Source of the DNA: an uncultured Clostridia bacterium | GTDB lineage: Bacteria > Bacillota > Clostridia > Oscillospirales > CAG-272 | DNA: 39,162 nt | Assembly (NCBI GenBank): GCA_947627475.1 | Contig: CANQWE010000012.1 | Coordinates: 1 to 39,162, forward strand | Direction of reading: 5' to 3' | Part shown: positions 23,492 to 32,346 of the stretch, in pieces | How positions within the stretch are numbered: position 1 is the stretch's first letter | How the letters are laid out: each line of letters starts with the position of its first letter | Program-made: the position numbers and the translations under genes | The notes under the pieces: model-generated | What the model was told of the DNA's origin: nothing | Databases searched by the model: none | The model's input: the letters and a program-made list of their open reading frames with translations, nothing else

Positions 23492-24007
23492 CTAAAGGGC
23501 CGCGCACAGGGAGATAAGTTGAATCAAAAAGATACATTGAAATAGAAGAAACAGCAAGGATGGAAACGCGCCTGGGCAGCAGGTCTTTAGAAACAGCATC
23601 ATACTCAGGAAAGCAGCTGCAAGGGACGCTGCACACAGCAGCAGTGCCAAAATGGGACTGACAGAAACAAAAATGATCCGATATTCGATAAGTAGTACAA
23701 GGCAGATCACAGCAGTGCAGGCAAAAGCCTTCAAACGCAGCTCAAAAAGTCCCCTGCAAAATAAAACCCCAGTCAGCATTAGCCCGGCACAGAAAATACG
23801 CAAAATATGTCCCAGCATATACCAAAATGCCCCGGGGAAAAATCCCTTACATACCAATAAGCTGTATAAATTGGTAGTACTGCCGGAAAAAATGCGAAAT
23901 AAAAATGCTATAAGTAAAAGCGCGCAGGGCGCAAGCAGCATTTTTATAGGATTTTCACGAATTTCCCTTATCCATATACCGGCATCCCGCTTAAAAGTAG
24001 AAAACAT
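23492..24007 (-). CDS. Polytopic membrane protein of unknown function
   Basis: 171 aa when started at ATG 24007, which has AGGTGA 5 nt upstream; a longer frame to 24079 would overlap the PBP gene. An amphipathic N terminus (FKRDAGIWIREIRENP) is followed by about five hydrophobic segments. The size and helix count recall TspO-like proteins, but the tryptophan-rich signature is not there, so I do not name it. Its ribosome binding site is inside the right arm of a perfect hairpin that also looks like the terminator of the upstream PBP gene. Confidence 0.7.
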   Translation of the reverse strand: MFSTFKRDAGIWIREIRENPIKMLLAPCALLLIAFLFRIFSGSTTNLYSLLVCKGFFPGAFWYMLGHILRIFCAGLMLTGVLFCRGLFELRLKAFACTAVICLVLLIEYRIIFVSVSPILALLLCAASLAAAFLSMMLFLKTCCPGAFPSLLFLLFQCIFLIQLISLCAAL

Positions 24008-24043
24008 AAAAATCACCTCATAAATATATATGAGGTGATTTTT
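24008..24043 (-). promoter_or_regulatory. Terminator-like hairpin that contains the next gene's ribosome binding site
   Basis: Perfect 15-bp arms at 24008-24022 and 24029-24043, 6-nt loop. On the minus strand the 3' arm holds GAGGTGA and ends in TTTTT directly against the ATG at 24007. It could stop transcription after the PBP gene or hide the ribosome binding site of the membrane protein. Confidence 0.7.
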
Positions 24044-24060
24044 CAGATATGCTATACTGC

Positions 24061-26352
24061 TTAGCCGTGTCCGTAGCAATAACTCGTCGGGACAGTGTCC
24101 TTAGTGAAATATCCCTTTTCTCCCCAGCAGCTTTCCGTAGCCAGAAGCCCGGTATATCTGCAGTAGGTACACTCCACAAGCCGGTCAGATACTTCAAAAC
24201 TTTTCAGCGTTTCTTCCCCGGCGCGCACTCTGGCAAAAATATCCTCATGGAGCATGGTCATCACCTTATCCCAAATCTGTATAGCCGGATTTGTACCAAA
24301 GTCGGAGAGCGCCTGATTCATATCATAGCCAACCCAAACGCCGCCAAGATAATACGGTGTATACCCCACAAATGTACGGTCAAAATCCGCTGTGGTAGTA
24401 CCCGTTTTACCAGCCACATCTACATATTGATCCAACGTAACGGCCGTTCCTGTTCCGCTGGTGACAACGCCCTGCAGCATTTTTGTCATAATGGAAGCAG
24501 CTTCCTCACTGATTGCAATTTCATAGTCCGGTTCATTTTCCAAAACCACATTGCCATCGCTGTCCAGCACCTTATACCAGAGTCTGGATTTAGAATATAC
24601 GCCCTCATTGGGGAACATATCATATCCTGCGGTCAATTCCCACAAAGTAATACCGTAGGAAAACTGTCCAAGAGCCAGAGGGGCCAAATCCTTGTCGCTG
24701 ACAACCTGTCCACTTCCGGTCGTATAGGATTCGATTACATTATCCATATGGAGGGTATTTTTTAAAAAGTCAAAGGAGTAATCTACAGTAATATCCTCCA
24801 GCACACGCACAGCAATGGTATTGACAGAGCGGCGAACCGCATCCTGTATGGTAGTAAGACCGCCATACACATTTGGCAGGTTGCGGGGCCAAGGAACCCC
24901 GGCATCTGTCGTTTTCACAGGTACGTCATCATAGATAGAACCCATAGTGATCACTTCCAAATCCACCGCAGGCGCATAGACCGACAGGGGTTTGATACTG
25001 GATCCCACAGGACGTTTTGCCTGGGTTGCACGGTCCAGAATCCGGTTTTGCGTTTTCTCTCCGCGCCCCCCCACAAGACCCAATACATCTCCTGTGTAAG
25101 GATCCAGAACAATCATAGATGATTCCGGCTGAAGACCGCCGGTTGCGTAAGGGAAATACTGTTCATCGTTTACATAAACTTCCTCCAGTACATCCTGCAC
25201 CTTAGGATCCATGCAAGTGTATATCTGCAGTCCACCTGTATAGATGGCCAGACTGGCTGTATAACTGGAATAGCCATATTTCTCCATCAGCGCGTCCCGT
25301 ACATCCGCAATCACCGCGTCCGTATACCAGGAATTGATATGGTCGGTACTATTGGCACCGCTTTCGCCGTCTTCGTCCATATTCAGCACAAGATCTGTCT
25401 CTACAGCCTCATCAAACTGAGCCTGATTGATCTTTCCATACTGGTGCATTGTATAAAGCACTGTATTGCGACGGGCGCGGTTGCCATCTTCATACTCTTC
25501 TCCGTTTTCGTCCTCATACATCACCACATCGTGCCGCACCGGCTCATATTTGGTGGGATTCTTGACAATGGCCGCGAGAGAAGCACATTCCACAAGGGAC
25601 AGTTCGCTTACATCCTTGCCGTAATAGGTATTAGCGGCAGCCTGTACACCATAGCAGTTGTTTCCAAGAAAAACGATATTTAAATACATTTCCAGAATTT
25701 CTTCCTTGCTCATTTCCTTCTCCAGATTTAGAGCGCGGAAAATCTCCTGTACCTTTCGCTGTATGGAGTTTTCTTTATCCCCCGTCAGATTTTTTACAAG
25801 CTGCTGGGTAATGGTGGAGCCGCCAAAATCCCCCGCTCCGAAGAAATAAGTAAGCACCGCCTTACCGGTCCGCAGCCAGTCCACACCATTGTGGTCAAAA
25901 AAGCGGTGGTCCTCAATCGAAGTAAAGGCATTGATCAGATCCTCCGGCATTTGCTCATAAGAAACCCAAATACTATTGTCAGAACTGTACAGCCGCTCGC
26001 TTTCCAATTCTACAGGGGTTCCGTCCTCACTGATCCGATCGTCTTCTGTTTCAAAATCCATATAATACATACGGGTAGTATTGTCTGATCTGGCGCCTAC
26101 GAGAAGTGAGGAATCAATATGAGGGTCTACGTAATTTTTAATATAAATACAAAACACGGTTCCCACAATAATGCCGCAAACAGCACCGATTAAAAGAAGT
26201 GTCAAAAGGGTATTCATAACATATGTCAACACACGCAGAGAAACCTTCCCCACCGTTTTCCAAACATCACGGGTACCTTTATTGGATGGCGGCATTCCCT
26301 CCTGCAGCGGCGCGTCTATAGGCGCGTCCTGCGGCAAATGATTATCAGCCAT
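24061..26352 (-). CDS. Penicillin-binding protein 1A family (bifunctional transglycosylase/transpeptidase)
   Basis: 763 aa. It polymerises and crosslinks peptidoglycan outside the membrane. The ATG at 26352 follows GGGAG; a longer frame to 26433 lacks a good start site. One transmembrane helix lies at about residues 45-72. The GT51 domain follows with EDHRFFDHNGVD (catalytic Glu147), GGSTITQQLVKN and RKVQEIFRALNLE. The transpeptidase has SSIK (nucleophile Ser451, Lys454), an SVN motif and KTGTT. The short tail after KTG has CTYCRYTGLLATESCW, a cysteine-containing end common in clostridial PBPs. It is downstream of dnaE by 132 nt with no clear terminator between, and no strong promoter seen. 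Confidence 0.94.
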   Translation of the reverse strand: MADNHLPQDAPIDAPLQEGMPPSNKGTRDVWKTVGKVSLRVLTYVMNTLLTLLLIGAVCGIIVGTVFCIYIKNYVDPHIDSSLLVGARSDNTTRMYYMDFETEDDRISEDGTPVELESERLYSSDNSIWVSYEQMPEDLINAFTSIEDHRFFDHNGVDWLRTGKAVLTYFFGAGDFGGSTITQQLVKNLTGDKENSIQRKVQEIFRALNLEKEMSKEEILEMYLNIVFLGNNCYGVQAAANTYYGKDVSELSLVECASLAAIVKNPTKYEPVRHDVVMYEDENGEEYEDGNRARRNTVLYTMHQYGKINQAQFDEAVETDLVLNMDEDGESGANSTDHINSWYTDAVIADVRDALMEKYGYSSYTASLAIYTGGLQIYTCMDPKVQDVLEEVYVNDEQYFPYATGGLQPESSMIVLDPYTGDVLGLVGGRGEKTQNRILDRATQAKRPVGSSIKPLSVYAPAVDLEVITMGSIYDDVPVKTTDAGVPWPRNLPNVYGGLTTIQDAVRRSVNTIAVRVLEDITVDYSFDFLKNTLHMDNVIESYTTGSGQVVSDKDLAPLALGQFSYGITLWELTAGYDMFPNEGVYSKSRLWYKVLDSDGNVVLENEPDYEIAISEEAASIMTKMLQGVVTSGTGTAVTLDQYVDVAGKTGTTTADFDRTFVGYTPYYLGGVWVGYDMNQALSDFGTNPAIQIWDKVMTMLHEDIFARVRAGEETLKSFEVSDRLVECTYCRYTGLLATESCWGEKGYFTKDTVPTSYCYGHG

Positions 26353-26484
26353 ACGATTCTCGCTCCCTTCCCGTTGAATCCTTTTTATTAAATCCCGTAT
26401 ACAAGCCTTACTATTTTTTCTATGGTATACCAAAAAGTATACAATTTATTTATGAACGTGTTGTGAAATTTGGAAAATATACGC

Positions 26485-29400
26485 TTATTTTACTACTACA
26501 GCAGTATCTCCTAAAATATCACGTAATTCTCTTAAAGTAAAATCATTCACTAACGCACCGAAATTTATACCGCGAAACGCAGTTTTTGCCTCTTCGTCGT
26601 AAAAAGTAACCGGTATATTTCCAGGAAAAATACTTAAAAACGCAGACGCCCGCCGAAATGCTGCCGAATTTTGAGAAGGCACCTTAATATACAGCTTCTG
26701 CGTATGCTCCGGCGCGGCGCGGTCCGGTGTCTTCTCTTTTGTTTCTTTCTGTGTAAACAAAGGAGTTCCCCCTCCGTTTTTTTCCAAAGCCATAACGCTG
26801 TTTACGAGAATTTTCGGTTCCTCTTCCTCCCGAACAGAAATCGTTCCCCGCACTGCAATAATACTCCCTGTAGTCAACAAGTACGAATGAGCAGCCAGCG
26901 GACCAGGAAAAAGGATCAACTCAATTTCACCGGTAAGATCCTCCAAGGTAATAAAAGCCATGGCTTCGCCGCTGCGGGTGTTTTTATTGGTGCGGGATAG
27001 AATTACTCCTGCCAGAACCACCGTGTCCTTCTCCCTGTATTGCGGTTCCCCTTCGGCGTCCTGAGAAAAAGCATTGATGATTCCTGCCGCATCGGCGCAT
27101 TGCAAGGCATCCATATGATCGGTATAGTCGTCCAGAATGTGACCTGAAAGATACATACCGCTGCTTTCCCGTTCCAAGTGCAGCTTTTCTGCTGTAGATA
27201 ATTCAGGAATATCCGGAAATGCCGTTTTAGGCGCCACTGCCTCTCCCATGGGAACAGCAGAAAACAAATCCAGCTGTCCTTCCAAACCTGGAGAGGTACC
27301 GCGCTCCAACAAAGGCACATATACCGCAAGCATCTGGCTTCTTTTAGGACCAAGGGAGTCCAGTGCCCCGGATTTAATCAAAGCCTCCATCTGCCGTTTG
27401 TTGATCCCCAGCTCCTTACTTCTCTCCAGAAAATCATCAAAGTCCTGGAAGAGACCGTCTCTCTCCCGCTCTGCAATCATTGTGTCGATAAAACTGCGTC
27501 CTATATTTTTTAGAGCACAGAGGCCAAATCGGATGCCCCCTTCCTCTGCATGAAAATCCGTCATACTGGCGTTGACATCCGGTGGAAGTACGGCAATCCC
27601 CCGACGCCTGCATTCGCTGATATATTCTGCGATTTTCCCTTGACTTCCCTGCACAGATGTGAGGAGAGCACAGTTGAATTCCTTCAAATAGTGAGCCTTT
27701 AAATATGCAGTCTGATAGGATACTTTGGCATAGGCCGCCGCGTGGCTTTTGTTAAACGCGTAATTTGCAAAAGCTGCGATATCGTCAAATAGCTTTTCCG
27801 CTTTTTCTCCCGGAACACCTCGCTCCGTAGCTCCGTGGACAAAAGCCTCTTTTTCGCTGAGAAGCACGTCCGTTTTCTTTTTGGATATGGCCCTTCGCAC
27901 AATATCTGCATGTCCAAGGGAATAGCCTGCCACATCCTGAAAGATGCGCATTACCTGTTCCTGATACACAATACATCCATAGGTGGTGGCAAGAATGGAT
28001 TCCAGCTGAGGAATCAGCATCTCCGGCTTTTTACCATGACGGGCTTCAATATACCGGGGAATGGAATCCATTGGGCCGGGACGATATAAGGCAATGGCGG
28101 CGATAATATCGTCGATATTTTCCGGCGCCAGCTGCGTGAGCATCTGACGCATACCGCCGGATTCCAGCTGAAAAACCCCATCCGTATTTCCCTTGGAAAG
28201 CATGGAATACACGGCCCTGTCATCCAGTGGAATCGTAGCCATGGAAAAGCCAGGAATCCGGCGAGCAATTTCCTTTTCCGCCGCAGCAATAATAGTCAGA
28301 TACCGTAGGGCCAAAAAGTCAAACTTTAAAAGGCCCAGCTCCGCTACCGTATCCATATTGTACTGGGTCACACATACGCCGTTGTTGACTGCAAGGGGTA
28401 CGTACTGTGTAAGAGGATTTTGTGTAATTACTACCCCGGCCGCATGGGTGGAAGCATGGCGCGGCATTCCCTCCAGGGCACGGCCCACATCGATGAGCCT
28501 CCGCACCTTTGGGTCGCTCTCATACATTTGGGAAAGCTCCTTGCCTTCCAGGGCCCGCTCCAGCGTCATGTTCAGTGTATGCGGAATCTGTCTGGCAACA
28601 ACATCCACTTCCCCATATGGCATTCCGAGAGCTCGGCCTACGTCCCGCACGACAGCACGTGCCGCCATGGTTCCAAAGGTAATGATTTGGGCTACATGAT
28701 CTTCCCCATACTTATCTCGGACATACTGTATGACCTCATCCCTTCTATCATAGCAGAAATCGATGTCGAAGTCGGGCATACTGACCCGTTCGGGATTCAA
28801 AAAACGCTCAAACAACAAATCAAACCGAAGGGGGTCCACATCAGTAATGCCAACCAGATAGGCGACAAGGCTTCCGGCGCCGCTGCCCCTTCCCGGGCCC
28901 ACAGGAATTCCCTGCCTCTTTGCCCAGTCCACAAAATCCCATACGATGAGATAATACTCACTATACCCCATTCCATCGATAATGGGAAGCTCGTATTCCA
29001 ACCGCTGCAAATAGGACTCCCGTGATAGTTTTTTTAGATCGATAGTGCCATTCTGCCTGCGGCGTTCCAATCCCTGCAAAGCAAGTTTTTTTAAATATAC
29101 ACCCGGCTGTTCCCCATCGGGGCAGGAATAGGAGGGGAAATAGGTTTTGTCAAACTGAAAATCCAGCTGACACATATCTGCAATCTTGGCCGTATTGGAA
29201 AGGGCTTCGGGATGATCGGCAAACAGCCGTTCCATTTCCCAAGTCTCCTTATAATAAAATTCATCTGTTTCAAAGCCTATGGGCCGGCCGTCCTCAATGC
29301 AGCTGTTGGTTTGGATGCACATAAGGATCGCCTGGGCATCACTATCGCCGCGGCGCAGATAGTGGACGTCGTTGGTGGCGACGAGGCCGATCCCCAGCTG

Positions 29401-29985
29401 CCCACTCATTTTAAACAGCGCTTCGTTGACAATCTTCTGCTCTGCCAGTCCATGATCCTGTACTTCTAAATAAAACCGATCTGGGCCAAACAGCTCCCGC
29501 ATCTCCGCGGCATAGGCCGCCGCATCGTCATAATTGCCGGAAGAAATTAACCGGGGAATGCGTCCTCCCAGGCACGCAGACAAGGCGATGAGACCGTCAC
29601 TGTGCCCCCGAAGCAAATCCATATCGATCCGCGGCTTCGAATAAAATCCGGTTTGAAAAGACTCGGATACCATATAAATCAGATTTTTATATCCTGTTTC
29701 ATTTTCACAGAGCAGCACCAAATGCTCCGGAGCGTGATCCCTGCCAAACTCCCTGTCAAAACGGGATCCGGACGCTACGTATACCTCACAGCCAATGATT
29801 GGCTTGACTCCCTCCTTGATACACGCCTTGTAGAAATCTACTACGCCATACATGACGCCATGATCTGTAATAGCACATGCCGTGTGGCCGGCGGCACGTA
29901 CCATTCCCGGAATATCCGCGATGCGGCAGGCGCCGTCTAAGAGGCTGTATTCGCTGTGTAAGTGCAGGTGCACAAAATCTGCCAT
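26485..29985 (-). CDS. dnaE: DNA polymerase III alpha subunit (DnaE type)
   Basis: 1166 aa, a typical DnaE length. In Gram-positives with PolC, DnaE extends primers and takes part in lagging-strand and repair synthesis. The N-terminal PHP domain begins VHLHLHSEYSLLDG. The polymerase palm has GPGRGSGAGSLVAY and PDFDIDFCYDRRDE with the catalytic aspartates. FQLESGGMRQML, the helix-hairpin-helix part and a C-terminal OB-fold (AFITLEDLTGEIELILFP) follow. The start is supported by AAGGAGG 9 nt upstream. It follows whiA by 14 nt, so it belongs to the murB-whiA-dnaE transcript. Confidence 0.97.
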   Translation of the reverse strand: MADFVHLHLHSEYSLLDGACRIADIPGMVRAAGHTACAITDHGVMYGVVDFYKACIKEGVKPIIGCEVYVASGSRFDREFGRDHAPEHLVLLCENETGYKNLIYMVSESFQTGFYSKPRIDMDLLRGHSDGLIALSACLGGRIPRLISSGNYDDAAAYAAEMRELFGPDRFYLEVQDHGLAEQKIVNEALFKMSGQLGIGLVATNDVHYLRRGDSDAQAILMCIQTNSCIEDGRPIGFETDEFYYKETWEMERLFADHPEALSNTAKIADMCQLDFQFDKTYFPSYSCPDGEQPGVYLKKLALQGLERRRQNGTIDLKKLSRESYLQRLEYELPIIDGMGYSEYYLIVWDFVDWAKRQGIPVGPGRGSGAGSLVAYLVGITDVDPLRFDLLFERFLNPERVSMPDFDIDFCYDRRDEVIQYVRDKYGEDHVAQIITFGTMAARAVVRDVGRALGMPYGEVDVVARQIPHTLNMTLERALEGKELSQMYESDPKVRRLIDVGRALEGMPRHASTHAAGVVITQNPLTQYVPLAVNNGVCVTQYNMDTVAELGLLKFDFLALRYLTIIAAAEKEIARRIPGFSMATIPLDDRAVYSMLSKGNTDGVFQLESGGMRQMLTQLAPENIDDIIAAIALYRPGPMDSIPRYIEARHGKKPEMLIPQLESILATTYGCIVYQEQVMRIFQDVAGYSLGHADIVRRAISKKKTDVLLSEKEAFVHGATERGVPGEKAEKLFDDIAAFANYAFNKSHAAAYAKVSYQTAYLKAHYLKEFNCALLTSVQGSQGKIAEYISECRRRGIAVLPPDVNASMTDFHAEEGGIRFGLCALKNIGRSFIDTMIAERERDGLFQDFDDFLERSKELGINKRQMEALIKSGALDSLGPKRSQMLAVYVPLLERGTSPGLEGQLDLFSAVPMGEAVAPKTAFPDIPELSTAEKLHLERESSGMYLSGHILDDYTDHMDALQCADAAGIINAFSQDAEGEPQYREKDTVVLAGVILSRTNKNTRSGEAMAFITLEDLTGEIELILFPGPLAAHSYLLTTGSIIAVRGTISVREEEEPKILVNSVMALEKNGGGTPLFTQKETKEKTPDRAAPEHTQKLYIKVPSQNSAAFRRASAFLSIFPGNIPVTFYDEEAKTAFRGINFGALVNDFTLRELRDILGDTAVVVK

Positions 29986-29999
29986 AACCGCATCCTCCT

Positions 30000-30734
30000 T
30001 TATTTCTTGTCTGCCAGTCCCTGATAAAACTGCAAAATTTTGTCCAGTCTGTGTTTTACCCCAGACTTGGATATAGGGGGGCTGTGCAGCTGTCCCAATT
30101 CCGTCATAGAAGACTGGGGATTTTCACATCGCAGCTTCGCCGTTTCCCGCAGTTCTTTTGGGAGGCGAATTTCCTGACCCTTTTGAAACATTTCTTCGAT
30201 CACATCGGTATACTGCCGGGCAGCGGCCAGGGATTTTGTAATATTTGCCATATCGCAGTTCATCTGTCGGTTTGCGTTGCCCCGTACCTCCCGCACAATT
30301 TTTGCATTCATCAGATCGAATGCAGCATGGGTAGCTCCAGTGCGGGCAAGAAAATCTTCGATTTCCCCGCTGTTTTTTAAATACAGCAAATATCGTTCCC
30401 CGCGCCGGCCCGGCCTCATACGGATTCCGCCGCCTGACAAGATCTTTGCAGCAACCTTTTGCTCCTTTTCCGTTTCAAAGGAAAGCTCCAAATGATACTG
30501 CTTGTCCGGATCTGTTACTGATCCAAAGACAACAAAAAGTCCCGCTGTAAAGCTTGCAAAACATGCATCGCACCGAAAGTGCCCCGGTACCGCCAAAAGC
30601 TTTTCTGCGCGTACGCACGCGTCGTAAATATTTGCCAGGGCCAGCGCATCCTGCCGGATGCGCTGGCAACATTTTTTTTTAGGAAACGTATGAAGAATCG
30701 CTTCCTTGGTATTTTTGCTGTAACTTTCTGCCAT
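30000..30734 (-). CDS. whiA: DNA-binding regulator WhiA
   Basis: 244 aa. WhiA has a degenerate LAGLIDADG homing-endonuclease domain and a C-terminal helix-turn-helix, and in Gram-positives it links division, chromosome segregation and sporulation. The C-terminal part is clear (RQYTDVIEEM, LPKELRETAKLRCENPQSSM and ISKSGVKHRLDKI). The protein is about 65-70 residues shorter than most WhiA proteins (about 310); the loss is in the N-terminal domain. The ATG overlaps the murB stop by 1 nt (TAATG), so the start is well fixed and translation is coupled. The partners rapZ and yvcK, usually just upstream, are absent here. Confidence 0.88.
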   Translation of the reverse strand: MAESYSKNTKEAILHTFPKKKCCQRIRQDALALANIYDACVRAEKLLAVPGHFRCDACFASFTAGLFVVFGSVTDPDKQYHLELSFETEKEQKVAAKILSGGGIRMRPGRRGERYLLYLKNSGEIEDFLARTGATHAAFDLMNAKIVREVRGNANRQMNCDMANITKSLAAARQYTDVIEEMFQKGQEIRLPKELRETAKLRCENPQSSMTELGQLHSPPISKSGVKHRLDKILQFYQGLADKK

Positions 30735-31642
30735 TATGCCAAATAAATCATTTCACATTCGATTTCTACACCAAACTTCTGCAGAACTTCCTGACGAATT
30801 ACATCAATCAGCCGCAGCACATCCTCTGCTGTAGCGCCGCCCTTATTGATAATAAAGCCGGCATGCTTTTCCGATACCTGGGCGCCGCCGATGCTTCTGC
30901 CCTTGAGCCCGCATTCCTCGATCATTTGTCCTGTATATCTTCCGGGATACCGTTTGAACACACTGCCCGCCGACGGATATTCCAGGGGCTGCTTGCATTT
31001 GCGCCGCTGCATAAAATCTTCCATCCTGCTGCGAATTTTCCTCTGATCCCCAGGCTGCAGCAAAAATGACGCGGACAAAATGATCCACTTTTTGTGCGTT
31101 CGATAAATACTGTTTCGATAGTCAAAGGCATGGTCTGCACCGGCAAGAGTGGAAAGGCCGCCGCCTTCCATATCATAATAGGTGCTGCAGAACAAAATAT
31201 CTGCCGTCTGGCCGCCGTATGCGCCTGCATTCATAAATACTGCGCCAGCTGCAGAACCAGGAATCCCATATAAAAATTCCATTCCGGCAAGGCACTTATC
31301 TCTCGCTGCTGCCGCTGCTGCCGTTACGCCAGCACCTGCGGCACAGGTTACCATATTTTCTGCTATAGAGACATCCGTCATGGCTTCTGTTGAAAGAATC
31401 ACGCCAGGATACCCCGCATCAGCAACCAACAGATTGCTTCCCTTACCGATTATCGTTAGCGGCACTTCGGCTTCCTGAAGCAGCTGTGCTGCCGCTGTGA
31501 GCGCTTCTGCGCTGCTAGGTCGGACATACAGCCCGGCAGGCCCGCCGATGCGAAAGGTTGTGTGGGCGGACATAGGTTCATTTTCCAAATAGGGAATGTC
31601 CATTTCGTCCAGCCTTTTTCGTATGCTTGCAACAGAATTCAT
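30734..31642 (-). CDS. murB: UDP-N-acetylenolpyruvoylglucosamine reductase
   Basis: 302 aa, type II MurB length. It reduces UDP-GlcNAc-enolpyruvate with NADPH and FAD to give UDP-MurNAc for the cell wall. FAD-binding parts are visible (IIGKGSNLLVADAGYPGVIL, GIPGSAAGAVFMNAGAYG). So is the C-terminal region with the catalytic serine (PSAGSVFKRYPG) and the final Glu (SEKHAGFIINKGGATAEDV). It follows the HAD phosphatase gene by 12 nt and overlaps whiA by 1 nt. Confidence 0.96.
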   Translation of the reverse strand: MNSVASIRKRLDEMDIPYLENEPMSAHTTFRIGGPAGLYVRPSSAEALTAAAQLLQEAEVPLTIIGKGSNLLVADAGYPGVILSTEAMTDVSIAENMVTCAAGAGVTAAAAAARDKCLAGMEFLYGIPGSAAGAVFMNAGAYGGQTADILFCSTYYDMEGGGLSTLAGADHAFDYRNSIYRTHKKWIILSASFLLQPGDQRKIRSRMEDFMQRRKCKQPLEYPSAGSVFKRYPGRYTGQMIEECGLKGRSIGGAQVSEKHAGFIINKGGATAEDVLRLIDVIRQEVLQKFGVEIECEMIYLA

Positions 31643-31654
31643 AGGGCCTCCGAT

Positions 31655-32338
31655 TTATAATATGCTTAGTAGCTGCGGCAGGGAATGAACCGTCCATGTA
31701 GGAGACTCGCTCCCGCAGCCTTTTCTTCCGGGATCAAAATAGCAGCTGTCCAGCCCCGCACCTCTGGCGCCGGCTATATCAGAAGACAGTGAATCTCCAA
31801 TCACCAGATATGCCTCTCTGCGATCGTCTCCAATATCCGCAAGAACCTTGTCAAAGAAGATTCGCTCCGGCTTTGCGCAGCCCATATCGTGGGAAATATA
31901 GATCTTCTGAAAATAGACAACGAGCGGCGTTCGTGCCATTCGTTTCTTCTGCACCCAGGCAGTGGCGTTTGTCACAATATATAATGCATACTTCTTTGCC
32001 AGTGCAGACACCGTCTCCATCGCTCCGTCGATCAGCTTTCCCTGCTCTGCCATATGCCCCAGAAAAACCTCGGCCACTGCCTCTGCCCCGGTGGAATTCA
32101 GCGAATATCCAAGAGCCTCATAAAGTTTCACAAAGCGCTCCGTCCGCAGGCGTTCCCGGGTGGTTTCTCCACGCTCCAGCCGTTTCCACTCCTGATCGTT
32201 GATGGTATGATACAAATGAAATATTTCATCATTATATCCCAGAGGAGTATGGATCAGCGTGCTGCGCAGCGCCTCCCGCTCCGCATGGTCAAAATCCAGA
32301 AGCGTATTGTCTGCGTCAAATAATAGATATTGATACAT
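31655..32338 (-). CDS. HAD-family hydrolase, YjjG-like (pyrimidine 5'-nucleotidase type)
   Basis: 227 aa from ATG 32338; the frame to 32431 overlaps tyrS and is not used. Motif I is LLFDADNTLLDFD (nucleophile Asp), motif II is YIVTNATAW, motif III Lys is in GCAKPERIFF, and motif IV is VIGDSLSSDIAGARGAG. The order and loops match YjjG nucleotidases, which dephosphorylate non-canonical nucleotides. The activity is inferred from the family. It lies 8 nt after tyrS, in the same long transcript. Confidence 0.9.
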   Translation of the reverse strand: MYQYLLFDADNTLLDFDHAEREALRSTLIHTPLGYNDEIFHLYHTINDQEWKRLERGETTRERLRTERFVKLYEALGYSLNSTGAEAVAEVFLGHMAEQGKLIDGAMETVSALAKKYALYIVTNATAWVQKKRMARTPLVVYFQKIYISHDMGCAKPERIFFDKVLADIGDDRREAYLVIGDSLSSDIAGARGAGLDSCYFDPGRKGCGSESPTWTVHSLPQLLSIL

Positions 32339-32346
32339 GGCGTGAT

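Noticed and set aside
26400-26450. Several GTATAC words upstream of the PBP gene, looking like a regulatory repeat.
   Set aside because: The arms are only 6 bp, the spacing is irregular and no promoter with proper boxes fits around them.
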